This document shows positions 36,352-47,500 of a stretch of DNA of 64,000 bases, piece by piece (within the stretch, counting starts at the first letter, position 1; each line of letters begins with the position of its first letter). The position numbers and the translations under genes were made by a program. The notes below the pieces were generated by a model. That model was not told where the DNA came from and ran no database searches. It saw only the letters and a list, made by a program, of their open reading frames with translations. Origin of the DNA: Trogon surrucura. Taxonomy: Eukaryota; Chordata; Aves; Trogoniformes; Trogonidae. The stretch is taken from positions 4,169,501 to 4,233,500 of the forward strand of contig CM036639.1 of NCBI GenBank assembly GCA_020746105.1, read 5' to 3'.

Positions 36352-36804
36352 ACCACAGCCGGTCGGCTTCAGACCAGCGCTGCGGCTCTGTGGTTGCTTC
36401 GTCACACAAACACGCGTGAGAGCTGGGTACATGAAGGCAAAGCCCAGTGTGGTCTGTGCTGCCCTAAGGAAGAAGCAGTTGACTGATGTGAGTGGGGACG
36501 GTCTCTCGTGTAACGGGGGAGGAAGTGCTGTCAGGGATGATGAGGGTTCGCGGTGAAGCACGCGCGTTTTGCCTTCATTTGTGGGGCTGGGCTGTCCTGG
36601 GTGCTTTTCTCTGCACACCTGTGTGCTGGCTGCTCCTCACTTGCTTCGAGCGTAAGTTACTTGTCTTGGCTGTACAGACCTGTGAGACCTGCTGGGGGAC
36701 AGTGACCGTCATCCCTGGTTCCCTTTAGCCAACGTCAGTGCCCTCCGGAGACCTGCCCATCGCTGGGCTCCTGTGCTGCCTCCCGTGCTGCTCCTGCCAC
36801 CTGA
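36352..36804. other. Unique sequence, no gene seen
   Basis: No exon or repeat is recognised; short frames of 60-117 codons overlap on both strands. Confidence 0.55.
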
Positions 36805-36955
36805 ATAGAATCAGAGAATCAGAGAATCAGAGAATGTTGGGGGTTGGAAGGGACCCCCAGAGACCACCCAGTGCCACCCCCTGCCAGAGCAGGGTCACCC
36901 AGGGCAGCCCCACAGGAACGCGTCCAGGCGGGTTGGAAAGTCTCCAGAGCAGGAG
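36805..36955 (-). mobile_element. CR1 3' end
   Basis: A minus-strand CR1 with a tail of three to four AGAATCAG units (36808-36835), then 'gttggaagggaccccca', 'cagtgccaccccctgccaga' and 'ggcgggttggaaagtctcca'. Its text is that of the 22929-23234 subfamily. It is truncated just inside the ORF2 C-terminus. Confidence 0.88.
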
Positions 36956-38327
36956 GAACTCTGTGCAGACAAACTCAGAGCCTTCAGCACCTTCCGCAAA
37001 CCCTCCTTCCCTGAAATCCTTTTCCTGGCATCTGTGAAATAACTCGACAGCAGTTCCTAATCAGCAGAGAGCAATCGCTGCCGTGCTGAGCCGCGGCTCT
37101 GCCGCATTGCCCGCTCGCTTTTCTCCCCCTTTTCTCCCCAGCTGTTGGCTTTGGTGCAAAACCTTCCAGTTGTCTCATCTTTCTTCTGTGTTTTGTACCA
37201 CACCTGCCACAACTGGGCCGTAGACTCACAGACCTGGATCGTATAAATAACTACAATAACTAGAGCTCCAAGCTGTTTTTCCTGGCTCTCTCGAAGCTCA
37301 GAGTCCCACTGCTTTGGGCCTCATTCTTTCTGATCTCAGGCTGTCTGCAGCGTGCTGGTCCAACACTCGCTCAGGTATTGATCACAAGTCTCTTCTCTAT
37401 TGAATTTCTCTCCAGGCAAATGAATGAATTAGATTCTCTATCAAAATAGCGAAGCCCAGCAGCAAATGGAGTGTATCTGGGCAAAGATCCTTCTCTGTTG
37501 TTTCGGAGCAAGCAAATAAACCTGTGAATCTTCTGCGCTTGTTTGAAAAACGAAGCTCCCTGGTTGGTTTTGGAAACAGCGGCCTCTGTTTTCATCGTGT
37601 ATTTGTATGATTTTCATGGAGGCTGCTGAAACTTGTGTTCATTAGTCACAGGAGCGCGTGCCACGAGTTTTACAAAGGAAATCTCCTCTCCTGGAAGGTC
37701 TGCTTTACTGTGCCCAAAGCTTGAGGCTGTGTTCAAACCCACCACTCACTTACTGTCTCCACACTGTGGGCTTGCTGGAGTCTGGAAGTTTCCCAACTCA
37801 ACCTGCATCACACACGTGGAAGGTTTTTTTGCACAGAGAACAAAGGAATCTGGGCCATTCCTAAAGCCTAGGCTGATCTGGAGGAGAAATTCCAACCCGA
37901 ATACTGGTGTAAGGAAGGGCAGGAGATCCTGGGATCCCTCCCCAACCTCAGGCTGTAAAGCTGTCACACCCTTACACATCCCCATGGTTTGTCTTTCATC
38001 ACAGTGAAGGTCATTTTCTCTCCACTAGTGAAGACCTTGCAAGAGAAAGCACAGTTTTCTGTGCGGGAGGTATTCCCACTGAAATCTGGGACGCCAAATA
38101 TTTCCTTTTGCACCCAGGCCAAGGAGTAGGTTTCAAACAACGGAAACTGAACCTCCGCGGTTTGATCTTCCACTGCGCCTTTTCCATTGCTGGTTGTCAA
38201 AAAACACTTTACTGTCTGCTGAAATGGCAACCCCCCTTATTCCTAAAGAGCAAAATCACATAAAACGACATTTTAAAGCCATGGGATTTGGTGAATTCTC
38301 ATCAACCATCCAGCGAGTTCTTCCTCA
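36956..38327. other. Unique sequence, no gene seen
   Basis: No exon or repeat is recognised. The frame 37633-38007 (124 codons, plus) has no family traits and overlaps a 79-codon minus-strand frame. Confidence 0.55.
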
Positions 38328-38402
38328 GTGTGGGTGTTGGACTGGATGATCTTTTGAGGTCCCTTCCAAGCCCCAACATTCTGGGATTCTGGGATTCCGG
38401 GA
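38328..38402 (+). mobile_element. CR1 3' terminal fragment
   Basis: A plus-strand terminus: 'gtgttggactggatgatctt', 'ttgaggtcccttccaa', 'caacattctgggattctggg', then a last decayed unit. The tail uses TTCTGGGA instead of TTCTGTGA. Only the 3' untranslated end is present. Confidence 0.82.
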
Positions 38403-41400
38403 AGGACAACAGTCCCCTTCCCCCTGCCTTTTGGCTGTTACGAGCAGCCTGGGAAAGACTTGGATTTTCCCAAAAGGAAAGATGCAACAACATGCCAAGC
38501 CAGGAGAGCATCTTCTTCTGTTCCGGGCAGGGTGGAAACAAATTCCCCTGGGTTATTTACTGCTTAAGGTTGTGGGTAAGAAAAGCCTCCTGCAGCCCAA
38601 GCAGAGCAGTGACTGTACAGAACACAGGAACGACTTGGCGGCTTTGCAGGGGGGAGCACAACTGCCCCTGGGAGAACTGCACAAACCTCTTGCATTTCCT
38701 TTAGCAAGTGAGGAACCAGGTAAAGAGCAACTCTAACGAGTAGGAAGCGAGTACGGCGCTGGCAGTGGCAGGGCTGGTCCTGGAGCTACGGGCACAAAAG
38801 ATCGAGCTGGAGGGGTCAGAAGCGACGGACACCGCGACTTGCCGAGCTCTGGAGCCCGCCCAGGGCGAGGGATCGCCCGCGGAGAGCGTTTCAGGACAAG
38901 TTAGGGCAGAAAAATCCCCCAACTCCAGGAAAGCTGAGCTTGGCAGAGTTCTGCAACAGAAGCGATTAGGATGAATCCTCATGCAACTGGGTTTGCGTCT
39001 CCTGGCAGCTAATTACTGCAGAGCTCCGTAGCCAAGGCTTCGCTGCGATAGCGACGTTGTTTAATGAATTTCCATTTGTTTTCTTGTTGTTAATATTTAA
39101 AGTATCTTCTATTCTCTGTATGGCTTTCTTGCCGTTATAAAAGGGGCTGTGCTCTCAGGGATCAGGCTGAATTCTCCTTTCTTTGAGGGGAGAAACAACT
39201 GCCTGTCTGGCAGACCTGCAGAAGAACGGGCTGATTGAAAGGGGAAAAAGGAAACAAAAGATGTCGTTTCGGAAGATTTCATTGCATTAAGCCAAATGCC
39301 TCCACCCTGGAAGGCTGCAGGCAAAGTGGGCAAGGGCCTGAAGTCAGGTTGTGGTTACATGTCTTGTTCGTACTGCCGTGGTAAATTGAGCAGAAACTTG
39401 GAAGCCTTGGCAACGCTGTCGTGGTAGGTTTTTTCCCCCCCAGACTTTGAGCTGCCTGCTCAGGATACGTGTGTGTGCGTGTTCGTGGGCTGCAGAGAGG
39501 AAGGTGCAGCTCGTAAGAGGGCTTGGGAATGTCCCTCCTGCCCCTTGCCCACCCCACGGGTAGGAGAGGCTCTTGTTCTCCAGACAGCATCGCTTGACGT
39601 GCTCCTCTGGAAAGGCTGCGTCTCCGTAGCGATGCTCTTTGGAAAAGGCAAACGTGCTTTGTAAAGATCATGTCTCCCAGGCAATGCCCTTTGGAGGGGG
39701 GGGAAGGCCGTGCCTTACTGGACCAGTAAGAGCGTAAGAGAGGGGGAACAACGCTCACAGAGCAAACAGAATCGTGACACTGGCACCCCGAGCCCTGCCT
39801 GTCCCCACTCAGTCCAACATCTCCTGTGGCTTGTGGAAACCCCTGAGGAGGAGAGTTCTGACCTGAAGACGGTCAAAGAACCTCCCACATGCACGAAACA
39901 CACACACAGAGGGCAACTCGCAGGGCGCCAGCTTTCCCCAGAGGTGCTGTCGTGCTTGTCCCCTGCTGCCACCCCCACCTCTTCTGCTGCCAAACAGCCC
40001 CTGCCCGTAGGAACACCCGTTCCCGGGGAAAAGGGGTTGGATTGCTGATGCTCCCCAAGGCCGTATCGCAGGAGAGACGTGTGTGCTCGGGGACTTACTT
40101 GCAAGATGAAGCTGCTCCGCTCCTTCGTGCTGTGGGGTCTCACCCCTCGGGCGAGCCGCACAACGTGGGGCAGGTGTGGGTGGGACTCGTGTAGGTGATT
40201 CCTGTGGGCTCGTGGCTTCCAGCAGACTGGCTGGGAGCATGTGCTCAGCTTTCATTCTTCTCCATCTTTCTCCGAAACTTCCTTCTGCAGAGAGATGGGT
40301 GTTTTGCGACGCGGGATTTGCTCCTTCTGGCGAGGCCGGGCTCTCGAAAGGACACCTGTGACACCGTGTTTCTCAGTGGACCGCCCCTGAGCGATTGTCA
40401 CCCTGTCTTATATTTGTGCTTTGCTTTGCCCTAAACCAAAATCCAGGTGGAATTTCTGCTATGTCTTTTCATCTCGAAGGAACCTTTAAATAATTTTCCT
40501 GCTTTGAATTGAGAGAAAGAAGGAAAAATCTCAATAATTTTCTCACTAACTGAGGAAGGAAAAACTTAATCCAGTCAAAACATTGGATCTTCAAGCTGTT
40601 TATTTCCATTTGACCTTTAAAAAACATTTGTAGTGTAAACTAAGTTACATTGCTGAGCTAGAAGTTGTTCCAAACACAAAAATATTGGGTTTGTTGAAAA
40701 TGACAAAATGGGCTTTCAACAGTTTTTCGACATTTTTTATTTCCTCCAGCGGGAGATTTGTCAAGTTGATCCTTTCTCGTAGATATTTTTGGCTTCAACA
40801 AATTGCCACCGTCTGGGGAAGAGACATTTTGCTACCGAGCAAGCTGGACCAGGAGTTTCGGGAAGAGCCACGCGTGGCTGATTTGTTGGACGGAGTAATG
40901 GAAGGGGCAGGTGACGGAAGAGCGCGGGAGCGCGGCCTCTGCCCACAGTCCTCCATCAGTCTGAGTTAATGGCGTTTAAATTGTTACCTCTTATCAAAAG
41001 GTCGCTAAATCCTCCTAATCGCGTGGTGCTCCCCATCCGTCTCCCTGCCTTGGCGCGGGGACCCGCGGGAGCTGCCGGCTGCACTCCAGCCCCGTTCCTG
41101 CTCGCTCTCCCGGGCTCCAGCTGTTGACACTCATGCATCACTGGCGCGGTTCCTCCGAAATTTCGGTGGCTGCAGCTTTATCCCTTAATCAGCAATTGAT
41201 ATTTTATCAAACGTGCAGGACTAGAATCCTAATTTATACGCTGGGCCAGTTCCTATCCCTCCTTCTCCTGGTTTGCTGCCTTTGCTCTGCCTGGGAGCCC
41301 CCTGGGTGTTCCCATTCTGCTTCGGGGACCTCTGTGAGCCCGACGGAGCCAACCTTCCAGGCTGAGGAGGGCTCACACACCTCAAACCAACATAAGAGTT

Positions 41401-43930
41401 TACGTACCCGCTTCTTGGGTTTAATTTTCGACATTTGGAGGCATTTCTGTTTTGTCTGAATCATCTCTTGAACCTGCCTTGGTCCTCATCTTTCCAGCTC
41501 CCCTGTTTGCACCAGCTCGTTACTCAATCTCTCCGTGCGTGTGCCTGCGCTTTGGCACATTTATTTTCCTTCGCCGAGGGGGTTTGGAGCACCGAGAGTG
41601 AGCTCACGGCACGAGGAAACCGCGCTCACAGCCGAGGTGTGGGCAGGAGTCCTGCTCTTACACGTAAGGCCCAGCTGGCTGAAGCAGGGGAGGCAGCTGC
41701 CGGGTGCGGGGCAGCGGAGCAGAAGCGCGGAGGGAGTCGGAGAGGAGGGGGATGGGGCGAGGCGGTGATTTATTTGTGAGCTGCGCTGAGGGAGCTTTCG
41801 GGTACGGGCCTGAGAAACCTGTCTCAAGCCTGACAAATGGGATGCCAGCCCTTTGAGGCTTTTGCTTTATTGCTGCTATTAGTTATTTTAGAGAAAAAAA
41901 AACAAAAAGGCATTATAATCTGCCGTTTTCTCTCATGCATTATTCAATCCGCTTGTTCGCGTCCCGTCCACATGGATTCACCCCCCAAACGTGCTTAAGT
42001 GTACGTATGTAACCACACAAATAAACAGACCTCTAGAACGATTTCAGGAGCAGGCTGGGAGCCAGCCAAGCCCGGTGGTGTCTTAGAACCCTCTGTTTCC
42101 ACTGCACGTTGCCAGCATTTAGTAATGTAGCAGGTCTGCACGGAGGCTGAGGTGTGGAGATTTACTCTGATGTCGTCACGGTTGTGGAGTGGAGGAAAAA
42201 CCAGAGCACCAAGCTGGCTGCTGGAGGATGCTGCCCAAGAGACAATTTGGAGAGAAGGTGCTCACCATACACCTTATCAACCAGTCCTGCATCAGCAGAA
42301 CACGGTGCCTGGCCCGTTAAACCATTTTCTCTCATCTCTCTCTCTGCCCTTACCGAAAATAAAGAGAGAAAGTGGCCGGTGGTGACAGGCAGAGCCCTCC
42401 CCTCTCCTCCTCCCAGCTCCGTGGTGCGTGACTGATGTTCTGCGGTTCCTGCCAGTGAGGAGGGGTGTCCCAGGGGAACACGGGTACTTGTTCGCCGTGT
42501 GATTCCAGGGTATTGTTTCTGCTACAAGCGAAAGCAAAGAGATGGGAGATGGGCTGACAGCAGTGACAGCTGAGCTGGAGAGCAGGAGCAAGAGTGAACA
42601 ACTTCAAAAATGGGAACTGCTAGAGAAATAACAGAGCTGAGGATAAAAGCTTGGGAATACCTTAGAGGCAAGGAGAGATGAAGCAAAGTCACTTTCAGTG
42701 TTACAAAATGGTGTTTTTCTGTACCGACACAGGGAGGAAGCGTGTTCTGTGAGGGTGGCACGACAGGCACCGGGGGGACGGGCCTGGGGCCACGTACCTG
42801 TCCTGGCCACGAGAGCTGGTGACACGATGTGTGTTCATTAGCCAGACAGTGCCACGCCGTCTGCGGGCATCCAGCTGAGCAGCAGTGGAGAACTTTTTAG
42901 GCAAAGCTGGCCAGAACCCATCACAGAACAAAGCCAAGCTCTTGAAAGCACCGCGGGTGCTGCGAGATACTCGATCGCCATATGGCTGAAGGAGTAAATT
43001 GGACCTGAGAAAATACCCCGAAGAGAACAACAGGCCTCTGCCAGCGTTAAAGCTCCCCAAGTGTGTGGAGGACCGCTGGCAGATGTTGAAACAGCTCGTC
43101 TTTCGCTCCCCGTGAGCAGGGGATGCCAAGGAAAAGGCGAGCAGGCAGGTAGGCAGGAGCCGTGTTTCTGGCTCTAAAGCACTGAACGTGCTTCGTGGTT
43201 CCTGCTCAGTCCGACAAGGAAAGCTGAACTACAACGTTGCGCTGAAAGGCTTTGGTGGCTGCTGCACTCCGAAAGCAAGACATTGCAGAGACCGTACCGG
43301 GACAGTTCCGGGCAGAGTTTGTTCCTTGCTGTCTGCCTGCCCTTGCCAACAATTACAATTTTCCCATTCAAGCTAGAAATCATTAGTACTGGTGATTTAA
43401 AAGAGAGGTTGTCATCGTGATCCTTTCCGATGGCTGAAAAATGACTCAGGTAGCATTTGGAGAAAGGGGGAAGAATCCATCAGAGGGATTTTTTCTCATC
43501 TCCTTTCTCATTTGGTTTCCTGAGCCCGGCTGTGCTTGGCAGAGAGCGGCGCGTACAAGAGGACGGGGATGCCGAGCAAACGGCAGCCTGTCTGACTAAT
43601 TGCCCTTGTTTGTAATTCCCTGGCTCGTGCCAGCTCGCTGCGAGGTTTGAAAGAGCTGGGGCGAGGCGAGCGCTGGTGAGCCAGCCCCAGCTGCACGGGC
43701 TGTTTGAGCTCACCACAGGCTGCTGCAGCCTGTTCTCCAGCCCAGCGAGGGACGGAAGCTTCAGTGAGAAGCTTTCCCGACTGACAGAGCCCACAAGGGC
43801 CAAACCAGATTCACTTCCATCCCTGTTAGGCCTTTAACGACATCTTTTCCAAGCCCCAGGCTCCAGGTTGAGGGGAGTCCTTTGGCCAAGACCTTGCAGG
43901 GGGTTCTGCCGGCAGCTTTGCTCACTTGTA
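38403..43930. other. Unique sequence with a CpG-dense patch
   Basis: 5.5 kb with no recognised repeat or exon. A CpG-dense segment (about 40860-41170) is listed separately, and a second weaker one lies at about 41560-41765. Several frames of 140-160 codons on the minus strand at 39.3-40.3 kb overlap one another and lack domains. Confidence 0.5.
40860..41170. other. CpG-dense patch, possible small CpG island
   Basis: About 27 CpG were counted by eye in ~300 bp, with several CGCG clusters, against CpG-poor surroundings. AT-rich sequence with homeodomain-type motifs (for example CAGCAATTGATATT near 41190) follows directly. Either a distal regulatory element or an unannotated transcription start would look like this. 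No start codon with a credible reading frame follows on either strand. Confidence 0.4.
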
Positions 43931-44476
43931 TGTGACCTTGTGGCCAGGAAGGCCAATGGCATCCTGGGGTGTGTTAGAAGGGGGGTGGTTAGTAGGTCAA
44001 GAGAGGTTCTCCTTCCCCTCTACTCTGCCCTGGTGAGACCCCATCTGGAATATTGTGTCCAGTTCTGGGCCCCTCAGCTCAAGAAAGACAGGGAACTGCT
44101 GGAGAGAGTCCAGCACAGGGCAACTGGGATGATGAAGGGAGTGGAGCATCTCCCTTATGAGGAAAGGCTGAGGGAGCTGGGGCTCTTTAGTTTGGAGAAG
44201 AGGAGGCTGAGGGGTGACCTCATTCATGTTTACAAATATATCAAGGGGGAGTGTCACGAGGATGGAGCCAGGCTCTTCTCGGTGACAACCACTGACAGGA
44301 CAAGGGGTAATGGGCTGAAACTGGAACATAAGAGGTTCCACTTAAACTCGAGAAGAAACTTCTTCTCAGTGAGGGTGACGGAGCCCTGGCCCAGGCTGTC
44401 CAGGGAGGTTGTGGAGTCTCCTTCTCTGGAGACATTCAAGACCCGCCTGGACACGTTCCTGTGTAGCATAATCTAG
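43931..44476 (+). pseudogene. CR1 ORF2 C-terminal fragment, open frame intact
   Basis: From the truncation point the frame stays open for about 181 codons to its stop at 44476, and even extends 21 codons upstream into flanking DNA by chance (ATG at 43868). Landmarks in order are [85 protein letters not shown] and [12 protein letters not shown]. This corresponds to the C-terminal region after the reverse transcriptase of the CR1 ORF2 protein; the endonuclease and polymerase domains are missing. It is an insertion remnant and not a gene, although its frame has not yet decayed. Confidence 0.88.
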
Positions 44477-44569
44477 GCATTCCTGCTCTGGCAGGGGCAT
44501 TGGACTTGATCTTTCGAGGTCCCTTCCAATCCCTAACATTCTGTGATTCTGTGATTCTGTGATTCTGTA
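43931..44569 (+). mobile_element. Young 5'-truncated CR1 (copy B)
   Basis: The best-preserved CR1 in the window. It begins at 'tgtgaccttgtggccaggaa', keeps an uninterrupted ORF2 C-terminus, has a small deletion in the 3' region ('ttggacttgatctttcgagg' where copy A has three more bases) and ends in four tail octamers. It shares ~97% identity with copy A (5761-6393) and exactly the same 5' truncation point, with unrelated flanks. The low divergence implies recent retroposition in this lineage. Confidence 0.94.
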
Positions 44570-47500
44570 TCATCCTGCTTGCAGAGGGTTGGGTGCCTCC
44601 CAGGAGAATTTAGCCCTTGCTATGCCTGTCCTCTCCCTTCCCCTGGCAACTGAGTCCCAGCAGCAGCTCCCCACAAAGAGCTGAAGGATGAGATAATTGG
44701 CCTTGACCCCATTACAGATGTTCACCTTCAGCTGGGGAGACATAAGTCACGAGCTGAAACTGCAGCTCTGCATCGCGCTGAGTGCGTTAGACCGTTGCTG
44801 AAGGATGAGGGGTGTTTTATAGCTGACAGGGGCTTCTTCTAGCTCTGAAGAAGTGACGACGCGTCTTGCACATGACAGGCTTTCAGCTGGTGAGCGCAGA
44901 GACAGCCCCGGGTTGGTTTTTCCCCGTGGGGCCCCACGGATTTCATCTGCATCCTTCCTCGCCGCTCTTCTCTCGCCTTGCCCTGGTCCGCTGTGCCCAG
45001 CCCAAGCCCCCTCATGGGGAATTTGTCTTCATGGAGCCAGGCAACCCCCTCCAAGGACTGCAACCTGGTTCAACCTCACCTGCCAGCCCCCAAGCTCTCC
45101 TCTTTCTTGCCTTTCCCTCTAATGCTGTCCTGTAGGAAGCACAAATATGCAGCTACTTCCAGTCCATTTCGAATTCCGCTGGTATTTTGGGGCATGTAAA
45201 TTATCCGTCTGCAGAATTTCCCCTGACTCTCAGCCGACGTGCAGAAACTGCAGCGTGCCAGAGGAGCTCAGGAGTGTCACATACGATTTATCAGAAAACC
45301 TCCTACTGCCCCTCCAGCCCCAACAGGGCTGTGGATATCCAGCAGCCTCTCCTCCCGAAGGAAGAGGCGAATGAATCCTTTGCTCCCTGGCACCAAAAAT
45401 GTTTTCTCCTTCTAAGTCTAAAGGTGCCGTTGCCTGTTCTGTCCGGAGGAGCTTCTTCTCGATGTGCACGAAGGGGAGAAGGAACAGGAAGGGTTGTGGC
45501 CGAGATTATAAAGTGCCATCGAACCTGTTGCGTGTCAAAACGAAATAATTAAGTAGGAATTCTTTCCTGAGCTCAAGAAGCAGTTCAGCTCCAACCTGCT
45601 GCACCCCCCTGAGGGCCGTGCCTCAGTTTCCCAGTTCATTAGGTGGGTGAGGGCAGCTGAGTGCAGGCAGGAGCTATGGGGGTAGTCAGTGAACTTACAG
45701 GAGTGAGCTGAACATCCGACTCGCCGTATGAATTATTTATCCAGGTTAACATTCCCAGCACAGTGAGAAAAATGATCCGTAAATACCTTGGTGACTCCTG
45801 GGCGCTGCTCAGCTCCGCTGCCTGTGCAGGATCCTTTCATTCCCTCCCGCAGAAACGTTGGCAGCAGCGGAGATTTTCTTCTGGTTCGTGGTTTTCGCAG
45901 GATCTCACCTCTGCCCTGTGAGACGAGCTTCATGTAATCACAGGATGAGATTTATTTTAGCTGGGAGGAAAATCGGGTTGACAATCTCTTCAAATGCCCA
46001 TCCAAAAGGAAAATAAAATTATTGAATTGGAGGGAAGGGCGAACTCAAGATGCAGTAACGTGGTCAAAAATGGCTTGGGAGGACACTGCAGGAATGATTT
46101 GAACTAACATGTAATACCCCTGGAAATTCAGAATTTGGTTGGATTTGCAGGAAAGCTAACAACCAAAGAGGACGGAAATAAAATTTAAGACCTCCTACAA
46201 CCTTATTTCTGCCCTTGCGAATCTGGCAGTGTCTAGACTTTCCATATTTGTCCCTTTAGTGCATTCGTATTTCCATATATTTTGAAGTCTGAGGAGACCA
46301 CACGATAAGAAAGAAAAATACCAGCAGATGACTGTGGAGGCACGCTGTCTCAAGAATGTAGAGAGCTCATGGTGCCCAGTTCAAGGGTTATACTTAAGCA
46401 GAAATACTTGTTGAGCAACACCGGTTTTAAGCAACAAATTTAGAATTTATTTTCTTTTTTTCACGAACACTTATTTCCAAGGGAAAAGGCTTAACATGCA
46501 GACTCCAGAGCTGGCTGTGATCTGTTTGCCTGGTTTCGTTTGTCATTAGTTGGAACCATTGCAAAAATCTGTGCTATCGGTTGCAGATTGTGGCCTCGCG
46601 GAGAAAATAATGAAGAAAAAATTCCCAGATCAAGCTGCAACAGAAGCTCGGAATGTGCTCTAAGATGCTGCTAATAAGAGCAAAGTCTCTTTGTGCCAAG
46701 AAGTGGCAGAGCAGAGGCGTGGACGTGGATCCCGCCTGTGCATATATTAACACGTACAAATTTCGCCAAACACGAGAGACCTAGACTTTTGCAGATGGCA
46801 ACTTGAATATCGAGAGCGTTTTTGGAATCTTTCGCCTGTTTCCCCGCTGTTGGAACGTGGCTGGAATTTGCCAGGGGGGAGGTCGGTGGGTTCTGAAGGA
46901 ACCTCCGTCCTTTCGGAACCCAAATTCTGTAAGATGTGACCTAGTGGTTGAGGATTCAAAGGTTTAGTGGAAACACCTTTCAGGAAGATGGGCCAGTTTA
47001 TGCAGCTGTGGAATAAAAACACCCTGAGCTCAACTCGTAGACACTAGAGAGCCCATGTGAGAAATGAGCCTGAAAACCAGGCTCACCTCTGCTGTTCTAG
47101 GAACTCTTTGCCTTCTAATCCTAAGCAAGACCCACTTCTAAATCTGAATTGCAAGGCTTACGGAGTATAACAGCCTCCTAGAAACCACTGGCACAGCAAA
47201 AAAAAATAATAATAAATTATCTGCTTGTATTAATAGGTTATATTTTTAGCTTAAGAGCTAACTGTTCTGCTCAGTGAGCATCCACTCCTGCAGCGAGGAC
47301 TAGAGCTGAAAAATAAGCAACAAAATCTTTTCTCAGGGCGTTTCTTCACCCAAAGTGCCCGTTGAGGGAGCGGCCAAACATTTTTTCATTAAACTTTTCT
47401 TAGTTTTTTTTTAGGTGAGGTTTGAAAGAAGCATCCATTCGCCCCACAAACGCTCAGGTTTTCATCATGGAAAACCGAAGCCGCGTTTCTTTTTTGTCTG

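Noticed and set aside
39136..39144. Second TATAAAAGG box
   Set aside because: Same reasons; nothing downstream reads as an exon.
40866..40879. Perfect 14-bp palindrome AGCCACGCGTGGCT
   Set aside because: About four perfect 14-bp palindromes are expected by chance in 64 kb.
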